This document shows, in pieces, positions 26,519 through 37,898 of a stretch of 64,000 nucleotides of DNA. The position numbers were made by a program, and so were the translations under genes. Under the pieces are notes generated by a model. The model did not search any database, was not told the origin of the DNA, and saw only the letters and a program-made list of their open reading frames with translations. The stretch covers positions 2,604,001 to 2,668,000 of the forward strand of contig NZ_VFNU01000001.1 in NCBI RefSeq assembly GCF_006715725.1. The letters run 5' to 3'. Source of the DNA: Nocardioides sp. SLBN-35 (GTDB lineage Bacteria; Actinomycetota; Actinomycetes; Propionibacteriales; Nocardioidaceae). Numbering within the stretch: the first letter of the stretch is position 1; each line of letters begins with the position of its first letter.

Positions 26519-27651
26519 GCCGGCCCGCCCGCCGACCGTCGCGCCGCCCCCGGGCCCGCACCGCCCGCGGCAGCTCGGTGGCCGGCCGCCGTTTCGAGGC
26601 CGAGGTCGGCCCGGTCGCGCACGGCGGCCACTGCGTCGCCCGCGTCGAGGACCGGGTGGTCTTCGTGCGCCACGCCCTGCCCGGTGAGCGGGTGGTCCTC
26701 GAGATCACCGAGGGCACCGAAGGCGACCGGTTCTGGCGCGCCGACGCCGTGGAGGTGCTCACGCCCTCGCCCGACCGGGTGCCCGCGCCCTGTCCGTACG
26801 CCGGCCCCGGGCTGTGCGGCGGCTGCGACTTCCAGCACGTCGCGCTCCCGGCCCAGCGCGCCCTCAAGGCGGAGGTCGTGCGCGAGCAGCTGCGCCGGGT
26901 GGCCCGCCTCGACGTGGAGGTGAGCGTCGAGGCCGTGCCCGGCGACGAGGACGGACTGCGCTGGCGCACCCGCCAACGCTACGTCCCGCTGCCCGACGGC
27001 CGGCGCGGCATGCGCAAGCACCGCTCCCACGACGTGATCCCGGTTGACGAGTGCCTGCTCGAGGCGCCCACCGGTCCGTCGTACGACGTCCGGGGGCGGG
27101 GCTTCGAGGTCGCTGACGGTGGCTTCTGGCAGGTCCACCCGGGCGCCCCGGAGGCCCTGGTCGGTGCGGTGCTCGAGGCCCTCGACCCGCGGCCGGGGGA
27201 GAGCGCGCTCGACCTGTACGCCGGCGTCGGGCTGTTCAGCCGGTTCCTGTCCGAGGCCGTCGGGCCCACCGGACGGGTGGCCGCCGTCGAGGGCGACCTG
27301 GCCGCCTCGGCCCTGTCCGAGCGCAACTGCCCGGGACTCACCGCGGTGCCGGGCGACGTCGCCTCCGTGCTCGCGACCGGCCTGCCCGCCGCCTGGGGTC
27401 ACGCCGACCTCGTCGTCCTCGACCCGCCCCGTGCCGGTGCCAAGCGGGCCGTCGTCGAGCAGGTCGTTGCCCGCGGACCCCGCGCGGTGGCCTACGTCGC
27501 CTGCGACCCCGCCGCGCTCGCCCGCGACGTCGCGATCTTCGCCGAGCACGGCTACCGGCTCGCGTCGCTGCGCGCCTTCGACCTGTTCCCGATGACGCAC
27601 CACGTGGAGTGCGTCGCGCTGCTGACGAGGACCGGCACCCCTTTACAGTGA
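26515..27651 (+). CDS. TrmA/RumA-family RNA m5U methyltransferase
   Basis: 378 residues. A TRAM-like RNA-binding domain (about 20-80) is followed by a cysteine cluster, CPYAGPGLCGGCDFQHV, as in the [4Fe-4S] site of RlmD. The C-terminal SAM domain carries DLYAGVGLFSRFLSEAVGPTG, LDPPRAGAKRAVVEQV and VAYVACDPAALARDVAIF with the catalytic Cys in the last motif. It methylates C5 of a uridine in rRNA or tRNA; which one is not clear. GTG start overlaps the permease stop by 4 bp. M. tuberculosis has the same neighbour (Rv2689c). Confidence 0.9.
   Translation: MSRPARRPSRRPRARTARGSSVAGRRFEAEVGPVAHGGHCVARVEDRVVFVRHALPGERVVLEITEGTEGDRFWRADAVEVLTPSPDRVPAPCPYAGPGLCGGCDFQHVALPAQRALKAEVVREQLRRVARLDVEVSVEAVPGDEDGLRWRTRQRYVPLPDGRRGMRKHRSHDVIPVDECLLEAPTGPSYDVRGRGFEVADGGFWQVHPGAPEALVGAVLEALDPRPGESALDLYAGVGLFSRFLSEAVGPTGRVAAVEGDLAASALSERNCPGLTAVPGDVASVLATGLPAAWGHADLVVLDPPRAGAKRAVVEQVVARGPRAVAYVACDPAALARDVAIFAEHGYRLASLRAFDLFPMTHHVECVALLTRTGTPLQ
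27644..27649 (+). promoter_or_regulatory. Candidate -10 of the isochorismatase-M20 operon (leadered)
   Basis: TACAGT overlaps the stop of the methyltransferase gene by one base. CTGACG lies 16 nt upstream as a plausible -35 (27622-27627). The transcript would have a leader of about 45 nt with AGGA close to ATG 27701. Confidence 0.4.
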
Positions 27652-27700
27652 GGGCACACCATTTCGCGCTCGGGCGCCGCCCTCACAGACAGGACCCCTC

Positions 27701-28438
27701 ATGACCTCGACTCCGTCCGCCGTCACCGACGAGATGGTCAACGCCTTCGCCGACACCTACTACGGAGGGCTCAGCTCCAGCATCTACGCGACCCCGGTGC
27801 CGCTCGACCCGGCGGACACGGTGCTGGTCCTGATCGACATCCAGGAGTGCATCACCAAGGACGCGTTCCTCAAGACCTTCGCCGCGCTCGGCGTCGACTC
27901 CGAGCCCATGCTCCCGGTCCTCGACCGCATCGAGGCCGACATGCGGGCGACGGTGGCGAACATCTCGGCCGTGCTGGAGCGGTGCCGCGAGACCGGGATC
28001 CGCCCGATCCACGTGCGCATCCAGTCCCATCTCCCCGATGCGGCCGACACCGGCGCCCTGCACCGGTCGGCCGGCATGTTCTACCCGCCGGGCTCGAAGG
28101 ACTCCGAGTTCCTCCCCGAGGTGATGCCGCGCGAGGACGAGGTCGTCCTCAACAAGACCTGCTCCGGCATCCACGTCGGCACCCACATCGACCAGGTGCT
28201 GCGCAACCTGGGCGCCCGGAAGGTGCTGGTGGTGGGCTTCTACACCGACCAGTGCATCAGCGCGTCGGTGCGCGACCTGTCCGACCTCGGCTACCAGGTC
28301 GACCTGATCGAGGACGCCGTCGGCGCGCTCAGCCCGCAGCGGCACGAGTACGCGTTGCAGGGCATCCGGAAGATCTACGCGAACTCCGAGACGACCCACA
28401 CGCTGCTGGGCCGGCTCGCCGAGCTCCCGGCGCGCTAG
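27701..28438 (+). CDS. Isochorismatase-family cysteine hydrolase
   Basis: 245 residues. The fold's catalytic triad is visible: Asp in VLVLIDIQECI (near 47), Lys in VVLNKTCSGIH (near 151), and Cys in GFYTDQCISASVRDLSDLGY (near 186). Family members hydrolyse isochorismate, nicotinamide, N-carbamoylsarcosine, ureidoacrylate and similar amides. The gene is followed after 2 bp by an M20 amidohydrolase gene, so the pair may act on one amide or carbamoyl compound. The exact substrate is not visible in the sequence. Confidence 0.87.
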   Translation: MTSTPSAVTDEMVNAFADTYYGGLSSSIYATPVPLDPADTVLVLIDIQECITKDAFLKTFAALGVDSEPMLPVLDRIEADMRATVANISAVLERCRETGIRPIHVRIQSHLPDAADTGALHRSAGMFYPPGSKDSEFLPEVMPREDEVVLNKTCSGIHVGTHIDQVLRNLGARKVLVVGFYTDQCISASVRDLSDLGYQVDLIEDAVGALSPQRHEYALQGIRKIYANSETTHTLLGRLAELPAR

Positions 28439-28440
28439 CG

Positions 28441-29613
28441 GTGTCCACGGACGTCGTGGCGGCCGCGTCGGCGACGGCCCTCGCGGTGCGCCGGTCGATC
28501 CACCAGCACCCCGAGCTGAGCTTCGAGGAGCACCGGACCGCCCGACTGGTCTGCGAGCACCTTGACCGGATCGGCCTGCCGTACCGCCCCGGTGTCGCCG
28601 GGACCGGGGTCGTCGCCACCCTCGACACCGGTCGGCCGGGCCCGGTCACCGCCTTCCGCGCCGACCTGGACGCGCTGCCGATCACGGAGGAGACCGCGCT
28701 GCCGTTCCGGTCCGCGGTGGCGGGCGTGATGCACGCCTGCGGGCACGACATGCACACCGCGATCCTGCTGGGGCTGGCCGAGCGGCTCGCCGCCGAGGCG
28801 GATGGGCTGACCGGCACCGTCGTCTTCGTCTTCCAGCCGGGAGAGGAGGCCAACGGCGGCGCGCAGCGGGTCATCGACGCCGGAGGGCTCAGCGACGCCG
28901 GGGTGGAGCGGATCTTCGCGCTGCACGTCGTCCCGGAGCTGCCGACCGGCTCGATCGCGCTCCGCGACGGTGCGCTGACGGCGACCGACGACGAGTTCGA
29001 GATCTCCGTCGCCGGACGTGAGGCGCACAGCTCCCAGCCCGAGCTCGGCGTCAACGCTGTGTCGGTGGCCGCGCGGATCGTCACGGCGCTCGACGGCCTG
29101 TGCGCGACGCTCAGCCCGTTCAGCGTGGCCACGCTGAACGTCGCATCGGTCCGCGGCGGCGACGCGGTCAACGTGATCCCCGGCGCCGCCGAGGTGCGAG
29201 GCATGATCCGGTGCGTCGAGTCGGCCGACAAGATCCTGCTGCGTGAGCGACTGACCACGACGGCCGAGGCCGTCGCCGCGTCGATGGGCGCGCACGCGGG
29301 CGTGCGGATCGTCGAGGGCTTCCCGCCGGTGGTCAACGACCCGGACCTGGCCGCCACCGTCCGGATGGCGGCTCGTGAGGCCCTCGCCCCGGGAGCGCAG
29401 CTCATCGAGCTGGAGCGACCGCACCTCGGCTCGGAGGACTTCGCCTACTACCAGCAGGTGGTGCCGGGCGCGATGTTCATGCTCGGTTGCGGGCGGGCCG
29501 GTGCCGCCGGCGGAGGCCTGCACACCGGGACCTTCGATCCCGACGAGGACGCCCTGGCCGTCGGCCTGGCGGTCTTCTCGGCGATCGCGCACCGGGTCCA
29601 CGGCACGACCTGA
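28441..29613 (+). CDS. M20-family amidohydrolase
   Basis: 390 residues from GTG 28441. It has the M20D layout: IHQHPELSFEEHRTARLV, FRADLDALPITEET, HACGHDMHTAILLG (metal ligands Cys, His, Asp) and FQPGEEANGGAQRVIDAG (catalytic Glu). A lid domain around 180-290 carries GREAHSSQPELGVNAV, and the last metal ligand is in HLGSEDFAYY. It removes acyl or similar groups from amino acids. It forms an operon with the isochorismatase-type gene 2 bp upstream. Substrate unknown; IAA-amino acid or N-acyl amino acid hydrolases are closest in type. Confidence 0.9.
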   Translation: MSTDVVAAASATALAVRRSIHQHPELSFEEHRTARLVCEHLDRIGLPYRPGVAGTGVVATLDTGRPGPVTAFRADLDALPITEETALPFRSAVAGVMHACGHDMHTAILLGLAERLAAEADGLTGTVVFVFQPGEEANGGAQRVIDAGGLSDAGVERIFALHVVPELPTGSIALRDGALTATDDEFEISVAGREAHSSQPELGVNAVSVAARIVTALDGLCATLSPFSVATLNVASVRGGDAVNVIPGAAEVRGMIRCVESADKILLRERLTTTAEAVAASMGAHAGVRIVEGFPPVVNDPDLAATVRMAAREALAPGAQLIELERPHLGSEDFAYYQQVVPGAMFMLGCGRAGAAGGGLHTGTFDPDEDALAVGLAVFSAIAHRVHGTT

Positions 29614-29635
29614 CCGACACGGCAGACTGGCCGCC

Positions 29636-30247
29636 ATGGCGAACCTGGTCATGACGGACGGGGCGGTCTCGGGGCTGCTGGAACCCACCTCGGTGGAGCT
29701 GGTCGCCGGCGAGGTGGTGGTCGCCGTGGGCCGGCCGGGCCACGGCAACGTGGCTCTGGCCCTCGCCCTGGCCGGGCGGCTCCGGCTGACCGGCGGCACG
29801 GTCGCGCTCGGTGAAGACCCCGAGCCAGGAGCGCTGCAGGCGGCGGTGGTGCTGGTCGACGTACCCGGGGTCACCGAGCCGGACGACAGCGTGCCGTTCC
29901 GGGTGGTCGTGGCCGAGGAGCTGGCCCTCGCGGGTCGGCCCGCCGGCCCGCGGGCGGCGTCGGCGTGGTTGCGCGAGCACCGGCTCGCCACCGGGCCGGG
30001 GCTGCGGACCGAGGACGTGCCGCCGGCCGACCGGATCCGCTCGCTGACTGAGCTGGGGGCGGCGCGACCCGGCGCGCGGTTCCTGGTGCTGGTCTCGCCG
30101 GACCGGCACGGCCTGCACCGCCGGGACTGGTGGCCGGTCGTCCGGGCCGCCGCGGACGACGGGCTCGGCGTCCTCGTGACGGTGAGCGAGGCGGTGGACC
30201 TGGCGGGCGAGGTCGTCCACACGGCCACGATCGGAGGTGCGGCGTGA
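29636..30247 (+). CDS. Degenerate ABC-ATPase-like protein coupled to YhgE
   Basis: 203 residues from ATG 29636. It follows an ABC ATPase outline but the key residues are gone. Where a Walker A would be there is VGRPGHGNVALALALAGRL, with no Lys-Ser/Thr, followed by TGGTVALG as in ATPases. Where Walker B would be there is FLVLVSPDRHGL, without Asp-Glu, and GLGVLVTVSEAVD takes the place of the switch strand. It therefore probably cannot hydrolyse ATP. The GTGA overlap with the YhgE/Pip gene indicates a functional partnership, perhaps a scaffold or a diverged energising subunit. This reading is inferred by eye. Confidence 0.6.
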   Translation: MANLVMTDGAVSGLLEPTSVELVAGEVVVAVGRPGHGNVALALALAGRLRLTGGTVALGEDPEPGALQAAVVLVDVPGVTEPDDSVPFRVVVAEELALAGRPAGPRAASAWLREHRLATGPGLRTEDVPPADRIRSLTELGAARPGARFLVLVSPDRHGLHRRDWWPVVRAAADDGLGVLVTVSEAVDLAGEVVHTATIGGAA

Positions 30248-32181
30248 ACACCCTGCGCATCGCCTGGAGCGAGCTCTCCCGCCTGCTGAGCATCCGGATG
30301 GGCCGCATCACCGTGCTGGCCCTGGTCACGGTGCCGACCATCTACGCCGGCCTCTACCTCTATGCCAACCACGACCCCTACTCGGCACTGGACCGGGTTC
30401 CGACCGCCCTGGTCGTCGAGGACACCGGTGCGACCGGGCTCGACGGCAAGCAGCTCGACGCCGGGCGCGAGGTGGCCGACCAGCTGCTGGAGTCCGCCGA
30501 CTTCGGCTGGCACGAGGTCTCTCGCGCCACCGCCGAGGCCGGCGTCGACGACGGCACCTACGACTTCGCGCTGCTGATCCCGCGCGACTTCTCCGCCGCC
30601 CTGACCAGCAGCTCCGGGAGCGACCCGGAGCAGGCGCGGATCACGATGCTCACCAACGACGCGAACTCCTACCTGTCGACCACCATCGCCAACACCGTCG
30701 CCACCAAGGTGCGCGACGCGATCGGGCAGAAGGTCTCCCAGGAGGCGGTCGGCACCTTCCTGCTCGGCATCGCCGACGTCCGCCAGGGCCTCCAGCAGGG
30801 TGCCGACGGCGCCGGCCAGCTGCAGGACGGGCTGACGCAGGCCCGCAAGGGCTCACGCAGGCTCGTCGACGGCAGCGCCCGGCTCGCCGACGGCACCGGG
30901 CAGCTGCACGACGGCGCGACCCAGCTGCACGACGGGTTGACCACCCTCGCCACGCGTACGGCGCCCCTGCCCCAGCAGGCGAGGAAGCTGGCGAACGGCG
31001 CCCGTCAGGTCGCCGACGGTGACCAGAAGGTCGCCAACGCGGGCAACAGGATCGCGGGTGCGGTCCACGGCGCCCGGCTCGCGTACGACGGCGGCCGGGC
31101 CGATCTGGTCGCCCAGATGAACCAGCTCGGGATCGACCAGGGCGCCCAGGACCGGCTGCTCGCGGTCTACGACCGGGTCGGTGGCAAGGTCCACGACGTC
31201 GACACCAAGGCGGGCGACGTACGCAAGCAGCTCAACCAGCTCGCCGGCGGCGCCGACCGGGTCGCCGACGGTGCCGACCAGCTCGCCCGCTCGGCGCCGG
31301 CTCTCCTCGACGGCATCCGCCAGGCGCGCGACGGCGCCGGGGAGCTGGAGACCGGAGCAGCCCGCCTCGACAAGGGCGCCGCCACCCTGCACGACGGCAC
31401 CGTCGAGCTGCGCAAGGGCCTGCGCCAGCTGACGACGGGTGCCGGCACGCTCCGCGACGGGCTCGCCGCCGGCGTCGAGAAGGTGCCCGACACCACCGAG
31501 GAGTCACGCCAGCAGATCGCCGAGACGATCGCGAACCCGATCGACGTCCAGGCCCGCAGCGACGCGGCAGCCCGCAACTACGGCGCGGGACTGGCGCCGT
31601 TCTTCCTGGCCCTGGCCGCCTGGATCGGCGGCTACGTCCTCTTCCTCCTGGTGCGCCCGCTGTCCAGCCGGGCCCTGGCCGCCAACCAGCACCCGCTGCG
31701 GATCGCCGTCGGCGGCTGGCTGCCGCCGGCCCTCATCGGGGCGGCCCAGATGACCCTCGCCTTCGCCGTGGTGGCGCTCGCCCTCGACGTCGGGATCGTC
31801 GAGAGCCTGCGGACCTGGCTGTTCATGATCCTGATCTCGGCGACCTTCGTCGCGATCGTGCACCTCATGAACGCCCTGCTCGGCACGCCGGGCCAGTTCC
31901 TCGCCCTGGTCCTGATGGTGGTGCAGCTGGTCACCGCCGGCGGCACCTTCCCGTGGCAGACCATCCCCGAACCGCTGCACTGGCTGCACCAGATGCTGCC
32001 GATGAGCTATGCCGTCGACGGCCTGCGCCAGCTGATGTACGGCGGCGACCCGGCCCGGGCGTCCACGGCGGTGCTGGTGCTGGCGGCGTACCTGGTCGGT
32101 GCGCTGGTGCTCACCTCGCTGGTCGCGCGCAGGCACCGGGTGTGGACGCCGAGCCGGGTCAAGCCGACGGTCGTGCTGTAG
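30244..32181 (+). CDS. YhgE/Pip domain-containing membrane protein
   Basis: 645 residues. One N-terminal helix (VLALVTVPTIYAGLYLYANHDPY) precedes a large outside domain (about 40-460) and a C-terminal block of five to six hydrophobic segments (460-640), the ABC-2-like arrangement of YhgE/Pip proteins. The outside domain has many short repeats of the form DGAxQLxDGLxxL (about 195-400), probably a long helical stalk. Relatives include phage infection protein and type VII secretion EsaA-like proteins. The role here is unknown. It is coupled to the degenerate ATPase-like gene. Its stop is 4 nt from the convergent reductase gene. Confidence 0.88.
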   Translation: MNTLRIAWSELSRLLSIRMGRITVLALVTVPTIYAGLYLYANHDPYSALDRVPTALVVEDTGATGLDGKQLDAGREVADQLLESADFGWHEVSRATAEAGVDDGTYDFALLIPRDFSAALTSSSGSDPEQARITMLTNDANSYLSTTIANTVATKVRDAIGQKVSQEAVGTFLLGIADVRQGLQQGADGAGQLQDGLTQARKGSRRLVDGSARLADGTGQLHDGATQLHDGLTTLATRTAPLPQQARKLANGARQVADGDQKVANAGNRIAGAVHGARLAYDGGRADLVAQMNQLGIDQGAQDRLLAVYDRVGGKVHDVDTKAGDVRKQLNQLAGGADRVADGADQLARSAPALLDGIRQARDGAGELETGAARLDKGAATLHDGTVELRKGLRQLTTGAGTLRDGLAAGVEKVPDTTEESRQQIAETIANPIDVQARSDAAARNYGAGLAPFFLALAAWIGGYVLFLLVRPLSSRALAANQHPLRIAVGGWLPPALIGAAQMTLAFAVVALALDVGIVESLRTWLFMILISATFVAIVHLMNALLGTPGQFLALVLMVVQLVTAGGTFPWQTIPEPLHWLHQMLPMSYAVDGLRQLMYGGDPARASTAVLVLAAYLVGALVLTSLVARRHRVWTPSRVKPTVVL

Positions 32182-32185
32182 GGCG

Positions 32186-32761
32186 TCAGCGCACGACGGC
32201 GTAGCAGAGCTTCTGCACGCCGTTCGCGTAGGACTCGCTCTCGACGAGCTCCAGGCGCTGGCGGTCCTTGTCGGTCTCGCTCCACATCCGCTTGCCGGCG
32301 CCGAGGACCCACGGGAACACCAGCAGGTGGTAGCGGTCGAGCAGGCCGGCGTCCGCCAGGCCGCGGGCCAGGCTCGCGGAGCCGTGGATCGAGATCGGGC
32401 CGCCGTCGGTCTCCTTCAGTGCGGCGACGTCGTCGACGGAGCGCAGGATCGTCGTCTCGCCCCAGTCGGTGACGAGGTCGTCCTCCTTGAGGGTGGTGGA
32501 GACGACGTACTTCGGCATCGCGTTGTACTTCGGGAACTCCTCGGTCATCGTCGGCCAGACCGGGGCGAAGGCCTGGTAGCTGACCCGGCCGAGCATCAGC
32601 GCGCCGGCCTCCTCCTGCTCGCGGCCCTTGAGCTCGTAGACCTCCGGGAGGAAGTCGATGCCCTGGAAGGTCCACCCGCCGTTGCGGTAGTCGGGCTCCG
32701 GGGCCGGGGCCTGGACGACGCCGTCGAGCGAGACGAAGGCGGTGTAGATCAGGGTGCGCAT
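32186..32761 (-). CDS. Dihydrofolate reductase-family protein (RibD C-terminal-like)
   Basis: 191 residues from ATG 32761, which has GGAGG upstream. Markers are RTLIYTAFVSLDGVVQAPAPEPDYRNGGW in pattern, ALMLGRVSYQAFAPVWPTM and a conserved ISIHGSASLARGLADAGLLDRYHLLVFPWVLGAGKRMW region. The family is NADPH-dependent reductases of the RibD-C fold; substrates of the short stand-alone members are mostly unknown. It is divergent from the ABC transporter gene with a 158-bp gap. Confidence 0.88.
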   Translation of the reverse strand: MRTLIYTAFVSLDGVVQAPAPEPDYRNGGWTFQGIDFLPEVYELKGREQEEAGALMLGRVSYQAFAPVWPTMTEEFPKYNAMPKYVVSTTLKEDDLVTDWGETTILRSVDDVAALKETDGGPISIHGSASLARGLADAGLLDRYHLLVFPWVLGAGKRMWSETDKDRQRLELVESESYANGVQKLCYAVVR

Positions 32762-32906
32762 GGATGACCTCCGGGGTCGGGATGGGGGCGCTGACATCCT
32801 CTCCACGAACGGCGCAGGGCCGGTACGACAGGCCGGACGAATCTTTTTTCGGTGATTTTCCCCGGTCCTGACCTCTCCGGCTTGTCCTCATGTCGGCTTG
32901 AGGTTC

Positions 32907-32912
32907 TACCTT
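32907..32912 (+). promoter_or_regulatory. Leaderless -10 hexamer of the ABC exporter gene
   Basis: TACCTT ends 7 nt before ATG 32920. Confidence 0.5.
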
Positions 32913-32919
32913 CGGCGAC

Positions 32920-34839
32920 ATGAGCATGGAGTCGATCGCCTGGAACCAGGTGTACCGGGGGATGCACGGACCCGACGAGGAGCGGGAGTTCAGCACCGCG
33001 ACCGCGAAGCGGATCCTGCGCTTCGCGCGTCCCCACCGCCGCAAGCTGATCGGGTTCGTGGTCCTCAGCGTCGTGACAGCCGGGCTCGCGGTCGCGACAC
33101 CGGTGCTGGCCGGCGACGTCGTCAACGCGATCGTCGCCGGCGACAACCGCTCGGTCGTCCTGCGGCTGGCGATGGCGATCGCGGTGCTGGCGGTGCTGGA
33201 CGCGGGACTCGGGCTGGTGTCGCGCTGGCTGTCGTCGAGCATCGGCGAGGGGCTGATCCTCGACCTGCGTACGGCGGTGTTCGACCACGTGCAGCGGATG
33301 CCGGTCGCCTTCTTCAGCCGGACCCGCACCGGTGCGCTGGTCAGCCGGCTCAACAACGACGTGATCGGGGCACAGCGGGCGTTCAGCCAGACCCTCTCGG
33401 GCGTGGTCGGCAACCTGGTGACCCTGGTGCTGACCCTGGTCGTGATGCTCGGCATCTCCTGGCAGGTCACCCTGCTCGCGCTCGTGCTGCTCCCGGTGTT
33501 CGTCGTCCCGGCGCGGCGGATGGGGCGCCGGCTGGCCGGCATCCAGCGGGAGGCGGCCGACCACAACGCCGCGATGGGCAACCAGATGACCGAGCGGTTC
33601 TCGGCGCCGGGGGCGACGCTGGTCAAGCTGTTCGGCCGCCCCGAGCAGGAGTCGGTCGAGTTCGCGGCGCGGGCGGAGCGCGTCGCCGAGATCGGCGTGC
33701 GCACGGCGATGGTGCAGACCACCTTCGTCACCGCGCTCACCCTGGTGTCCGCGCTCGCCGTGGCTGTCGTCTACGGCCTCGGCGGCACCCTTGCCCTCGA
33801 CGGCACGCTCGACGCCGGTGACGTGGTCGCCCTGTCCCTGCTGCTCACCCGGCTCTACGCGCCGCTCACCGCGCTGGCCAGCGCCCGGGTCGAGGTGATG
33901 AGCGCGCTGGTCAGCTTCGAGCGGGTCTTCGAGGTGCTCGACCTCGAGCCACTGATCACCGACCGGCCCGACGCCGGCACGGTCCCGGACGGTCCGGTCG
34001 CGGTCGAGCTCGACGACGTCCGGTTCGCCTACCCCTCGGCCGACAAGGTCTCGCTCGCCTCGCTGGAGGCGGTCGCCACGCTCGACACCCGCGGCGGCGA
34101 GGAGGTGCTGCACGGCATCTCCCTGCGTGCCGAGCCCGGGCAGGTCGTGGCCCTGGTCGGCTCCTCGGGCGCCGGGAAGTCGACCATCGCGCAGCTCGTG
34201 TCCCGGCTGTACGACGTCGACGGGGGCGCCGTACGCCTGGCGGGGGTGGACGTGCGCGACCTGACCGCCTCCTCGATCCGCGGCGCGGTCGGCATGGTCA
34301 CCCAGGACGGCCACCTGTTCCACGACACGATCCGCGGCAACCTGCTGCTGGCCCGGCCGGAGGCGGACGAGCAGGACCTGTGGGACGCGCTGTCCCGGGC
34401 CCGGCTGGCCGACCTGGTGCGCGGGCTGCCCGACGGACTCGACACGGTCGTGGGGGAGCGCGGCTACCGGCTCTCCGGCGGCGAGCGCCAGCGGCTCACC
34501 ATCGCCCGGCTGCTGCTCAAGCAGCCCCGGGTGGTCATCCTCGACGAGGCGACGGCGTCCCTGGACTCCACCTCGGAGGCCGCCGTCCAGGCGGCGCTGG
34601 GGGAGGCGCTCGCCGGGCGGACCGCGCTGGTGATCGCGCACCGGCTCTCCACGATCCGGGCCGCCGACCTGATCGCCGTCGTGGAGGACGGCCGGATCGT
34701 CGAGCGGGGCACGCATGCCGCGCTGCTGGCCGCGGGCGGTCGCTACGAGGAGCTGTACCGGACCCAGTTCGCCGAGGACGCTCCCAACGCGCCGGCGCCG
34801 GACCTCCATGGAGATCTGCCCGCCGATCGTGTATCTTGA
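32920..34839 (+). CDS. ABC transporter, fused permease and ATPase (exporter type)
   Basis: 639 residues. Residues 35-330 are a six-helix ABC exporter membrane domain; the nucleotide-binding domain follows with Walker [10 protein letters not shown] (414-422), signature LSGGERQRL (from 518) and Walker [13 protein letters not shown] (from 538), plus an H-loop IAHRLST. All ATPase motifs are intact. Such half-transporters act as homo- or heterodimers, exporting lipids, peptides or drugs; the substrate is unknown. No second half-transporter gene is adjacent, so a homodimer is likely. Its stop codon lies inside a palindrome that may be an operator of acn. Confidence 0.93.
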   Translation: MSMESIAWNQVYRGMHGPDEEREFSTATAKRILRFARPHRRKLIGFVVLSVVTAGLAVATPVLAGDVVNAIVAGDNRSVVLRLAMAIAVLAVLDAGLGLVSRWLSSSIGEGLILDLRTAVFDHVQRMPVAFFSRTRTGALVSRLNNDVIGAQRAFSQTLSGVVGNLVTLVLTLVVMLGISWQVTLLALVLLPVFVVPARRMGRRLAGIQREAADHNAAMGNQMTERFSAPGATLVKLFGRPEQESVEFAARAERVAEIGVRTAMVQTTFVTALTLVSALAVAVVYGLGGTLALDGTLDAGDVVALSLLLTRLYAPLTALASARVEVMSALVSFERVFEVLDLEPLITDRPDAGTVPDGPVAVELDDVRFAYPSADKVSLASLEAVATLDTRGGEEVLHGISLRAEPGQVVALVGSSGAGKSTIAQLVSRLYDVDGGAVRLAGVDVRDLTASSIRGAVGMVTQDGHLFHDTIRGNLLLARPEADEQDLWDALSRARLADLVRGLPDGLDTVVGERGYRLSGGERQRLTIARLLLKQPRVVILDEATASLDSTSEAAVQAALGEALAGRTALVIAHRLSTIRAADLIAVVEDGRIVERGTHAALLAAGGRYEELYRTQFAEDAPNAPAPDLHGDLPADRVS

Positions 34840-34847
34840 CGTCAAGA
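34834..34847. promoter_or_regulatory. 14-bp palindromic operator candidate upstream of acn
   Basis: TCTTGACGTCAAGA is a perfect palindrome, with flanks extending it imperfectly to TATCTTGACGTCAAGAGATA. It overlaps the ABC transporter stop codon and lies 124 bp before the acn start. It would suit a dimeric regulator; which one is unknown. Confidence 0.5.
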
Positions 34848-34875
34848 GATATCGGGAGCCCGGTGTCCGCAAGAC

Positions 34876-34892
34876 TTAGGTCAGCCTCACTA
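34876..34892. promoter_or_regulatory. Possible DtxR/IdeR-type iron box upstream of acn
   Basis: TTAGGTCAGCCTCACTA resembles the actinobacterial iron box (AGGTnAGnCTnACCT core): all but the last two core positions match. Aconitase is an iron-sulfur enzyme and iron control of acn is known in actinobacteria. The right half-site is imperfect. Confidence 0.4.
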
Positions 34893-34970
34893 TCCGATCC
34901 GCCGCTCGCGGCGGCAGGATGCAACAGGAGACCTACCGACAACGATGAAGTCGATGAGGACGGAGACGCG

Positions 34971-37790
<2,820 letters not shown>

Positions 37791-37800
37791 CCCGCCACGC

Positions 37801-37836
37801 TGGTCGAGGAGGTTGCGCAGCAACCGTCTCGAGACC
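37801..37836. repeat. Palindromic intergenic repeat after acn
   Basis: GGTCGAG (37802) and CTCGAGACC (37828) flank an inner perfect stem GGTTGC-GCA-GCAACC (37811-37825). I recall similar GGTCGAG...CTCGAGACC palindromes in many places in Nocardioides and related genomes, so it is probably a copy of a dispersed repeat. Confidence 0.55.
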
Positions 37837-37837
37837 G

Positions 37838-37872
37838 ACGGCCCGTCCCTCCGCAACGGAGGGGCGGGCCGT
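37838..37872 (+). terminator. Terminator of acn
   Basis: Two 16-nt arms (37838-37853 and 37857-37872) pair at 15 Watson-Crick positions plus one G-T wobble, around a 3-nt loop, immediately after the palindromic repeat. Confidence 0.8.
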
Positions 37873-37885
37873 TCGGCATGTGTCG

Positions 37886-37891
37886 TACGGT
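37886..37891 (+). promoter_or_regulatory. Leaderless -10 hexamer of the nucleotidyltransferase gene
   Basis: TACGGT ends 7 nt before ATG 37899 and decides that start over the in-frame ATG at 37878. Confidence 0.5.
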
Positions 37892-37898
37892 GCCGCCC

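Noticed and set aside
34380..34970. N-terminal extension of aconitase to 34380
   Set aside because: This part is the ABC exporter's 3' coding region in another frame; homologous aconitases begin at the ATG at 34971.
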